The notes beneath the pieces are model-generated. The model was not told the DNA's origin and did not search any database. It was given only the letters and a program-made list of their open reading frames with translations. A program made the position numbers and the translations under genes. Shown one piece after another: positions 28,168-37,300 of a stretch of DNA of 64,000 nucleotides. How positions within the stretch are numbered: the stretch's first letter is position 1; every line of letters starts with the position of its first letter. Source of the DNA: Burkholderiaceae bacterium 26 (GTDB lineage Bacteria > Pseudomonadota > Gammaproteobacteria > Burkholderiales > Burkholderiaceae). The stretch spans positions 62,001-126,000 of the forward strand of contig JYOB01000001.1 of NCBI GenBank assembly GCA_000955795.1, written 5' to 3'.

Positions 28168-29031
28168 TCAGGTCAGCGCTGCGGTGCGCAAGTCTGTAAT
28201 CAGCATGTGCCCCGGCGCATGCGTAATGCACAGCTCAGGCCGCGCTTGTTGCACCACCGCCTGGGGTGTCACGCCACAGGCCCAGAACACCGGAACTTCA
28301 CCCGGCTGCACGGGCACCGCATCCCCCCAGTCGGGCTGCGCCAGATCAGCAATGCCGATGGCCGCCGGGTCACCAAAGTGCACCGGCGCGCCGTGCGCAC
28401 GCGGCATGCGGGAGGTGATCTCGATCGCGCGGATGGCATCTGGCACCGACATCGGCCGCATCGACACCACCAGCTTGCCGGCCAGGCGGGACGTACCGAT
28501 CGTATCGACCGACGTGCGATACATCGCCACGTTGCGCGACATGGCGATATGACGCAGCGGCACACCCGCCTCCATCAACGCATGCTCGAACGAGAACGAG
28601 CAGCCAATGGCAAACGCAACCATGTCGTCGGTCCACAGCGCTTCAACGTCGGCCGGTTCGCCGGCCAGTTCGCCGTTGCGGTAGACGCGGTAACGCGGCA
28701 CGTCGCGGCGCACGTCAACGTCCTGGCCGAGATGGCGGAACACGGGCACGCCGGGCTCGGTCACGTCCAGCAGCGGGCACGGCTTCGGGTTGAGCTGGCA
28801 GAAGCGCAGGAACTCGTTGGCCCACGTATCGCGCAGCATCACAATGTTGGCCTGCACATAGCCATCGCACAGGCCGCTGGTATGGCCACGCAGCACGCCC
28901 GAGCGTGCTGCCAGTCGGGCGGAATACGGATTTGCGTAGGCCACGCTGGCGCCCGTGCGGGCGGGTACGGGCATCGGTGCCGGTTGTTCCGGCATTCTTT
29001 TTGCCTGGGCTGTCTCCACTGCCGTAGTCAT
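28168..29031 (-). CDS. DUF1445 putative hydro-lyase (D-glutamate cyclase family)
   Basis: A 287-residue DUF1445 protein, normal length. Family blocks are seen: [92 protein letters not shown]. The mammalian D-glutamate cyclase DGLUCY joins a DUF1445 part to a DUF4392 part and turns D-glutamate into 5-oxo-D-proline; bacterial stand-alone DUF1445 proteins are listed as putative hydro-lyases. ATG 29031 has GGAAGAG upstream; a longer open frame to 29322 runs into the divergent glutaminase gene. Two DUF4392-like domains lie 2.4 kb away in the giant protein, so both halves of DGLUCY occur at this locus. Confidence 0.88.
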   Translation of the reverse strand: MTTAVETAQAKRMPEQPAPMPVPARTGASVAYANPYSARLAARSGVLRGHTSGLCDGYVQANIVMLRDTWANEFLRFCQLNPKPCPLLDVTEPGVPVFRHLGQDVDVRRDVPRYRVYRNGELAGEPADVEALWTDDMVAFAIGCSFSFEHALMEAGVPLRHIAMSRNVAMYRTSVDTIGTSRLAGKLVVSMRPMSVPDAIRAIEITSRMPRAHGAPVHFGDPAAIGIADLAQPDWGDAVPVQPGEVPVFWACGVTPQAVVQQARPELCITHAPGHMLITDLRTAALT

Positions 29032-29198
29032 GCAAGCTCTTCCACAAGGTTGTTCGTGCGGCTGATTGTGAAAGCGTGATGAAACGCGGTCCAACGAAAG
29101 TTTCGGATTGCAGGCGATAGGAAAAGGTGATTGCCGAGGCCGGTGCAGCACCCGCGCGTGTAAAATCGCCGCCCCACCGTTTGCCCTCCTGGCCTGAC
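29032..29198. promoter_or_regulatory. Divergent promoter region, DUF1445 gene and glsA
   Basis: 167 bp between two divergent starts. No box could be assigned with confidence. The LysR gene at 30142-31086 is the nearest candidate regulator. Confidence 0.4.
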
Positions 29199-30113
29199 AT
29201 GGACTACCAAGCGATCCTGGACACCATCCACCGCGACATCCAGCCGTACCTCGGCCAGGGGCGGGTTGCCGATTACATCCCCGAGCTGGCCGGCACCAAT
29301 GCGGCGGATTTCGGCATGGCAATCGTCACCCTGGGCGGCGATGTCTACACGGTGGGCAAGGCGGATGTGCCGTTCTCGATCCAGAGCATCTCCAAGCTGT
29401 TTGCCTGCACGCTGGCCTTTCAGCTTGAGGGCGAAACGCTCTGGCAACGTGTCGGCCGCGAACCCTCCGGCAATGCTTTCAACTCGCTGGTGCAACTCGA
29501 ATACGAGAACGGCATCCCGCGCAACCCGTTCATCAATGCCGGTGCGCTGGTCGTGACCGACGTGCTGTGCCGCCGCTTCGTGCAGGCTGAAACCGCACTG
29601 GTGCAATTCATGCGGCGGCTGGTCGACAACCCACGCATCGACTACGTGCGGCGCGTGGCCGAATCCGAACTGGCCCATGCCGACCGAAATCGCGCGATGG
29701 CCCACTTCATGAAGAGCTTCGGCAACCTGCACATGCCGGTGGAAACTGTCATCGATGCGTACTGCCGCCAATGCGCCATCGAGATGGATTGCACCGACCT
29801 CGCCCGCGCCGTGCTGTTTCTCGCCAACGGCGGCGTCGTGCCGTGGAGCGGTGAGCACATCGTCGGTACCAGCCCTGCCAAGCGCCTCTCTGCACTGATG
29901 CTGACCTGCGGTACCTACGACGCGGCTGGCGACTTCGTCTATCGCGTGGGGCTGCCGGCCAAGAGCGGCGTGGGCGGCGGCATCGTCGCCGTGCTGCCGG
30001 GCGAATTTGGCGTGTGCGTATGGTCTCCGGGGCTGGACGTCAGCGGCAATTCGCTGGCCGGCCTGCAGGCGCTGGAATGGCTCACGACGCTGACCGGCCG
30101 CTCGATCTTCTGA
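29199..30113 (+). CDS. glsA: Glutaminase A
   Basis: A 304-residue serine-dependent glutaminase of the beta-lactamase fold, normal family length. It hydrolyses L-glutamine to L-glutamate and ammonia in the cytoplasm. The catalytic Ser-x-x-Lys is S63-I-S-K66, followed by the family blocks [25 protein letters not shown] and [21 protein letters not shown] 29199 gives the usual start [10 protein letters not shown]; the 24 codons before it are not conserved. It is divergent from the DUF1445/MFS pair and convergent with the LysR gene. Confidence 0.96.
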   Translation: MDYQAILDTIHRDIQPYLGQGRVADYIPELAGTNAADFGMAIVTLGGDVYTVGKADVPFSIQSISKLFACTLAFQLEGETLWQRVGREPSGNAFNSLVQLEYENGIPRNPFINAGALVVTDVLCRRFVQAETALVQFMRRLVDNPRIDYVRRVAESELAHADRNRAMAHFMKSFGNLHMPVETVIDAYCRQCAIEMDCTDLARAVLFLANGGVVPWSGEHIVGTSPAKRLSALMLTCGTYDAAGDFVYRVGLPAKSGVGGGIVAVLPGEFGVCVWSPGLDVSGNSLAGLQALEWLTTLTGRSIF

Positions 30114-30141
30114 CGCTGGCGCCACGGCACGCTGCGTTAGC

Positions 30142-31086
30142 CTAGGCCGCTTCCGTATTGCGCTCGACTTCTTCGGCAATGGCGTAGCGCGGCCCGACCG
30201 AGAGGCAGAATTCGCGCGCCATCGTGCGCGCCAGGCCGACGATGGCTTCGTGCACCTCCAGCCCCGCCCCCGCGCGCCACGACGCGATGATCGGCAGGGC
30301 GGGCAACGCCGGCTCCACTTCCAGCACCGTCAACGCGCCGCTCTCAATGCGGTCGCGCACCAGCACGGTGGGCAACGCGCCCACGCCAAAGCCATCGCCC
30401 ACCAGGCGCGTCATGGCGGCCACCGAATTGACGCAGTTCACGCGCGGTGATTCCACCCCGCTCAGGTGCAGCAGGTTCAGCATGTCCTGATGCGGCCGGG
30501 AGTTGCGCACGAAGGTGATGAGCCGTTCGCGCGCAAGTTCGCCCAGGCTGCCGTATGGATGCGCCAACCGCGAGTTGGTGGCCACCACCCAATGGATCGG
30601 GTACTGCGCGAGCTGCACGTTGCGCACGCTTTCGGCACGCAGCAGATCGGTCTGGAACGCAATGTCGAGCGCGCCCTTCTGCAACTGCTCGACGAGGTGC
30701 ATCGCGCTGTCGGCCACGAGTTCGATTTCCAGGGCGGGAAACATCTCCGCCGTGCGCGCAATGAGCGGCGAGAGCCACGTATGGATGACGCTGTCCATCG
30801 CCCCGACCCGCACGCGCCCCTCAAAGCCCGGGCGTTGTGCCACGGCCGCCTGCAACTGGTGCAGCGTGCTCACCATGCGGTCTGCATATTCCAGCACCTT
30901 GTGGCCATCGGGCGTGAGTTGCACGCCGCGTGTGTCGCGGTCAAACAGGCGTACGCCAAGCTCTTCTTCCAGCGCGGCAATGCGTGCAGAAATGGACGCC
31001 TGCGTAGTGAACAGCTTGTCTGCGGTGAGCCGAAAACTGCGCAGCCGCGCCACCCAGACAAAGGTTTCCAGAAAACGTAGGTTCAT
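30142..31086 (-). CDS. LysR-family transcriptional regulator
   Basis: A 314-residue LysR regulator. N-terminal helix-turn-helix (MNLRFLETFVWVARLRSFRLT, then TTQASISARIAALEEELG), effector-binding domain from about residue 92. It lies 28 bp from the end of glsA, tail to tail, and 312 bp upstream of the giant gene, divergent from it. It could control the DUF1445-MFS pair, glsA, or the giant gene; its ligand is unknown. Confidence 0.9.
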   Translation of the reverse strand: MNLRFLETFVWVARLRSFRLTADKLFTTQASISARIAALEEELGVRLFDRDTRGVQLTPDGHKVLEYADRMVSTLHQLQAAVAQRPGFEGRVRVGAMDSVIHTWLSPLIARTAEMFPALEIELVADSAMHLVEQLQKGALDIAFQTDLLRAESVRNVQLAQYPIHWVVATNSRLAHPYGSLGELARERLITFVRNSRPHQDMLNLLHLSGVESPRVNCVNSVAAMTRLVGDGFGVGALPTVLVRDRIESGALTVLEVEPALPALPIIASWRAGAGLEVHEAIVGLARTMAREFCLSVGPRYAIAEEVERNTEAA

Positions 31087-31398
31087 GCCCTGCCCCTCGT
31101 GTTGTTGTATGCGGCTCGCTTGCGGCGCACTCGCTGCGCCATCGGCCCATGCAGCGCGCTCAGGTTACGGATTTTCGCGCTGCGGCGCACGCTCATGCAC
31201 GCGTGCTGGGCGGTTTTTACCAATGCCCGGCCAAAACTGCCACGGAACCTCGTAGTTTCTACAACGCGGGCGCCCCCATCCCGCGCCGCACTACGTAATT
31301 CGCCAATAGCTGCGCTGACAACCGGCGTCCAGAATGCCCCTATCACCCGATTGCTTTCAATCAGGCCCACCCCGTATGGGGCGCCGCTGGAGAACACC
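31087..31398. promoter_or_regulatory. Divergent promoter region, LysR gene and giant gene
   Basis: 312 bp. The open frame of the giant gene continues through it to 31099, but the sequence there is Arg/Ala/Leu-rich and lacks a ribosome site, so it is treated as noncoding. It contains the perfect dyad GTAG-TTT-CTAC at 31252-31262 and ACTACGTA at 31290-31297. No TTCG-N16-TTCG (hrpII-type) box was found. Confidence 0.5.
31252..31262. promoter_or_regulatory. Palindrome GTAG-N3-CTAC upstream of the giant gene
   Basis: Perfect dyad GTAG TTT CTAC, 137 bp before the start of the giant gene. The same half-site (CTAC/GTAG) forms an 18-bp dyad in the divergent type III promoter (51523-51540) and repeats near the sctI group (45825-45842). 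Such half-sites are compatible with LuxR-type (GerE) regulators, two of which are encoded at the type III locus. Confidence 0.45.
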
Positions 31399-34300
31399 AT
31401 GCCCGCCATCGACGAGATCAACGGCCGCATCGTCTACTACCGTCCGCCGCCCCCGCCGCCGCCTCCACCCACCCCTGAGCAGAAACAAGCAGCCGCCGAC
31501 GCCAAAACCAAGACCGACGCGGCCATCCAGACGGCCAACACGGCGGTCAACGACTACATCAACAACGGCGACGACTCCAAGGCCGCCCAGGCCAAGCTCG
31601 ACAAGCCGCTTTCGGACGTCATCAACTCGGTGCAGAACGAGCTGCGCCGGCAGGCCGACGAAGCGCCCGCTGGCGGCGAGAAGAAAGCCATCGAAGACGC
31701 AGCGGACGCCATCAAGAAACGCGACCCCGATGCCAAATGGCTCGACAAGATCGTCGACGATGCAAAGGACGCGGTGGAGAAGCAAGACCCGAGCCAGCGC
31801 ACCGCATCGGAAGCGCGCGACGGCGTGCTCGACGCGCAAGACAAGCTGCAGGATGCGCAGAACATCAAGGTCACCAACAGGACCATCGCTGAAGACAAGC
31901 AGGACTCGATCAACACGGCGCAGACCAACCTGGACAAGGCCATCCAGGACTTCAAGACCGCCATTGGCGGCGAGCTTTCAAGCTATGAGAACTTCGGCTC
32001 GGGCGATAACCTGAAGGCGGCCAACGACGCCGCCGATGCGCTGGCAAAGGCCCACCCCGATTGGGACGACGGCAGCCTCGCGTTTGCCAGGAACATCGCC
32101 ACAGCCGATGCGATCCAGTACCAGATCAACCACATCAACCCGAACGACCCAACGCTGTCGGCGCAGGACAAGGCGCTCGCCACCAACGATCCGGTGCAGT
32201 TCGCGTGCGTGCAGCTTGCGCGGCCGCACGCCAATGACAAGAACGCCGAGCAGATCTACGAACAGATCGGCGCAGCCAGCTACGACGTGCGCGTGAACTA
32301 CACCAAGGATCAGGTCGCGGCCAAGATGAAGGCGGGCGATGCGCAGGGCGCGCTGAAGATCCTGTCGACCAACATGAACGACGTGTCGGTCACCAGCGCC
32401 GACCCCGACGCGCGCGACCATCTGTACCAGGTGGCCGGCGCGCCGTTCTTCAACGCACACAGCGACTACTTCAACAAGCAGATCAGCGACCTCACCCAGG
32501 TCTACAAGTACAACCCCGACGACCCCGACGCCAGTCGCAAGATGGCCGATAGCACCGTCAAATACGACGCCGTCGGCAAATGGATGAAGGACCTGGCCAA
32601 GGTGGCCCCACCCGAGGTGGCAAACAACCTGCTGACCACCGTAGAAGATCGCTTCAACGACAACGGCAACTGGTTCCAGAGCAACGCCGGCGCCGACACG
32701 TCGGGACTCGTGCCCCACGGCTCGGACTTTTACGGCGGCTTGAGCCTGACGGCTGCCGTGGCCGATTCGCAGCGCTTTGCCAGTGACCAGTCGAGCACCG
32801 ACCACGCCCAGCAGGTTGCCAACTGGCTGACCACCAACTCGAATGCCAAATCGTTCCTCTACAGCATGCAGACCTCCGGCTCGGGGGGGAGCATGCCGTC
32901 GTGGGTGCCGGTGCAGAACGCCGTGGGCGACGGCAACGGCGCCACGGTCACCAACGCGCTGATCCAGCAGCACGGCAAGGACTTGCCCAACGCCGACATG
33001 CTGCAACGCGCATTCGATCGCGGCAACGAGAAGGTCCAGCAAAAGCAGGCGGAAGCCGACTACAAGACGTTCCAGTCCGACCAGAATGCGGGGTTGAAGA
33101 ACATCTTCGGGCAGATGTCCAAGGCCACCTTTGGCAAGGACACGCCGCTCTACAACGACAAGGCGCAGTCTTTCACCGGCCCTGATGCCGACACGCAGCT
33201 CAAAAACTACATCGGCGGCGCGCTGATGATCCAGGCTGACAACGCCGGCGCGCAGAGCAGCGGCACCACCAGCACTGCGTGGTTCACCAGCGGCAACAGC
33301 ACCAAGATCATCGACGAGGTCAACAAGAAGATCCACGAGGTGGGTGGCGACAACCCAACCGTGAAAGCCATTCCGATTGCCTACGTGGACAAGAGCGCAG
33401 GCGTGATGCCGACAGCGTTGTTCGAAGTCACCGACAAGAATGGGGGCAAGCCGCACTACATCGACGATCGCGGCTGGGACTACGAGAACCTCGACGACTA
33501 CCGCCATAACAACGCCCTGTCTGACGGTGGCACGATCTACGTGCCGAAGAACCTTGCGGGCACTGTGGCGCTCGACAGCAAGGGCATCCCTGACGTCGAT
33601 CACTTCAGCGCGCACATCACCACAACGGGGCAAAAGATCCGGCACGTTGTCGACATCGTGGCCGGCGTGGCCACGGCGGTGGGCGGGGTGATCCTGTCGG
33701 TCGGCACATTCGGCGGCGCATCGATTGTGGGCGGCGCCATGGTGGCGGTGGGCACAGGCTGGATCGTTGGCGAATCCGTCGACCACCTCAACACGCTGGC
33801 CGACCACGGCCGCTCGTGGTCGCCCACCAACCCCGAGGCCTTTAACGACTGGCTAGCCATCGTCACATCCGCAGCGGGCGAATACAGCCTTGCCGGCAAG
33901 GGTGTGTCCGCGTTGTCGGAAGCGGCGGCGGCCTCAAAGATGTTCACGCTTACGCGCTCGGCTTCGGATTTGGTGGCCGGTGGCGGCGGCATCGTCATGA
34001 CGGGCGCGCAGGTCAAGGACCTGCTGATGTACGGCGACCGGATGTCGGGCGAGCAGAAAGCCGAATCCATCATGTTCCTGGGTCTCGGCCTGGGCCAGGT
34101 GGGCGCAACGCGCATGCTCGAACGTGTTGGCCTGTCGCAAGGCACGGAGCGCGTCGGCCTGCTCAACGCCCTGAAGAACAACGCCGACCGCTACAAGCCC
34201 ACCGAGGTGGTGCCCGAGCCCACCACGGTGGCTGCCAATGACCCAGCCAGCGCGGGCCGGCCCACGACCGATCCGACCACCGAGCCAGTGATCACGCAAG

Positions 34301-37300
34301 CCAGCGGCAAGACGACGGAGCCTGCCGGCACCACCGCTGGCAACGATGGGAAAGACGGCACGATGGGCAAGCCCGGAACCGACCCGATCGACCCGGCCAC
34401 AGGCAAGCCCAAAACAGCAGGCGAGCTCCCCCCTGAACCCGGCAAAACGGGCACGCCGGGCGACGAAGGCAATCCAACCAACACGGGACCCGCCCGCCCT
34501 TCGCGGCCACTGCCGGGCGCTTTGGATGACCTCGCCAACCCGGAAGTCACGCTCACGAACTTTACCGACACGCAAAAGGCACTCGACGCCGGCACGCAGA
34601 ACGCGCTGTCGCAGCACGCCGACCTTTTGCTTGACGCAGAGAATTACCGTACCAGCGGGACCACCGCTGGCCGTCACCCGCGTGGCATTGGCGTGCGGCG
34701 CCTGGCCAGCGCGCTTTCGAAGATGAGCGATGAACAGCGACAACTCATCCTGAGCAAGGCCGAGTTCGCGCACGATACCGCCAACATCAAAGACCCGGTG
34801 CGGATGAGCTGGCGCCAGCGCATGCAGCTCTATCGCGGCAAGTCGTCGGTATTCGGGCGCACGGCCGATCGCATCATGTCGCCGGTGGACCGCATCCAGG
34901 CCATGTTCATCGACCGCGGCATCCGCAACTTCTTCGTCAAGGGCGGGACCGAAGATGCCGCCGCCGCGCTGATGGGCAAGCGCATCCTGATGGTGACCGG
35001 CTTTACAGTGGGGCGCGACCCAACGACCGGCCGCATGCTGCCGGAAACCGATGGCCCCGTCGGCACAGGCGAGAAAGCCGCCACGCTCGCGCAAGCCGGC
35101 TACGACATCACCGTCGCCACCGACTCGGCCAACATGCCCGTGCTCCAGTCCGTGCTCGATACATATCCGGGCGGCCACCTCGTCAAGCTCGAGCTGTTCG
35201 ATGCCAAGCGCGGCCAGCCCGCGCGCGATGCGGCCAATGAACTGCTCGACCGCGTGCAGCCCGAAGCCGTGGTGGCCATCGAGCTGCCCGCGCGCAATGC
35301 CGACGGCGATTACCTGAACATGCGCGGCATCTCGGTCGCCGACGTCAATGCGCCGAAAGACCAGATCGTTCTGGAGGCCAACAAGCGCAAGGGCATCGTC
35401 ACGGTGGGCGTGGGTGACGGCGGCAACGAAGCCGGCATGGGCAGCCTGCGCAGCAAGATCCCGCCGGTCACGCTGGCCGACGGCAGCACGGTCGATTTCG
35501 CGTCGACGGTCCCGGTGGACTTTCCTGTCACGGCGTGGAACTCCAACTTTGGCGCGCAGGCCATCCTGGCCAACATGCTGCGCAACATGGGGCGGCTGGA
35601 TCTCATGCCCAAGCCGGAGCAACTGCACGCGGCCATCAAGGCTTCGGTGGATGCCGGTGCGGTGGATGGCGTGAGCCGCAAGGGCGAAGCCAGCGTCGAC
35701 GGTTTCGCCTCGCAGGTGCACCAGGGCATGCTCGTGCTGCTGCGTAACGCCATGAACCACATGCCTGACGGCAAGACGTTTGACGAGGCCACGCCCAACG
35801 AACCCTTCACCGTTGCCGCTTTCGACTCCAGCAACGGCGGGCTGATCGCGGCCAAGAACATGCTGGCAATCATCAAGGCCGAAACGGGGGAAGACCTGCA
35901 GATGGTGCCGGTGGTGGACCACGCCAACGCGCCCTACGGCCCCAAGAGCCCCGATACGCTCATCCGGCTGGTGGGCAATGGCCTGCAGACCGCACAGCGC
36001 CTGAAGGCGGCCATGGTGGCCATGGCGTGCAACACCGCGTGCACGGCGTTCCCGAAAGCGCTGGACAACGTGGATGTGCCTGTCATCAACCTGATTGACG
36101 TGACCTCGCGCGCCATGGTCGAACACGGCGGTGACCGCCCTGCCGTCATCGCCACAGCGGGCACCGTCAAGAGCGGCGCATACCAGAACAAGGTCGCTGA
36201 GCTGACCAATGGCGACATCACACCGCAGGCTGTGGCAGCCCACAAATTTGCGGATTTCGTCAACGACCTCAAGCACAAGAGCGATGACCCGGCGGTGAAG
36301 GCGGAGCTGCAAGCCGCCTCGGACAAATACGTGGAGGAACTCGACCCGAATACCACGTCTTTGTGGCTGTGCTGCACGCACTACCCAGCCATGAAGGATT
36401 TTCTCGTGACCTCGCTGCAGAAGCGCGGCATGGATATTCCCGTGATCGATCCGATGGAGTACCAAGCCAAGGCCCTGCTCAACCAGATCGGGAAGGCCGA
36501 GTGGCACGTACCCAGCGCCGCCTATTCCACCGAGCCTTACGTCGTGACTTCCGGCAAGACCGGGCCCGTGAGCGAATCGGTGCAGAACCTGATGGAGCGC
36601 CTCAACGTGCCCGTGCAGCGCGTGCGCAGGTTCGGCCCCGGCAAGACGCTGGACGGCACCATCCCGCCGAACCCGCGCATGGAACCCACGCCCATCAGCA
36701 ACGCCGTGATGGCCCTGTTCAACCCCGACATGGCGCGCATTGAAAACCCGAAGGGGGTCGACAACGCCGCCGCCGCCCTTCAGGACAGCAACCGCATCCT
36801 GGTGCTAGCCGGCGCCCGCAATGCGCATGGCGCTGTCGACACCGACGGCATTGCCGGCGCCGCCGTGTTTGGCCACGACATGCAGGCATCAGGCAAGCAG
36901 GTCGTCTATGTGGTCCCGCACCAAGCGGTGCCCGCGCTCGATGCCGCCCTTCAGGCACGCGGCGCGGCGGTCAACGACTACAGCATCGTCCCGTTCGATG
37001 CAGCTCCCGGCGAGCCGGCACGCACTACCGCGCAAGACCTCATCAACCAGGAGTCGCCCGACACGATCGTCTCGATCAACGTGCACGGTCGCAACGCCGA
37101 TGGCCGGTATATCGACCAGAACGGTAACGACGTCACTGACCAGACCGTGCCGCTGGATGAAGTGGTCGCAGCCGGCTGGAAGACCGATGGCGTGACCACC
37201 ATCGGCGTAGGCTCGCGCGGGCATGAAGCCGGCATGGGCAACACGCGCCGCACGGCCCCGCAAGTGACGCTGCCCGACGGCACCGTGGTCGACCCCCGCT

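Noticed and set aside
31099-31398. Extended N-terminus of the giant protein to 31099
   Set aside because: No ribosome site; Arg-rich content unlike the rest; overlaps the divergent promoter; ATG 31399 has GGAG nearby.
33934-36507. 857-codon open frame on the minus strand opposite the giant gene
   Set aside because: Shadow frame produced by high GC; the plus strand has the recognised domains.
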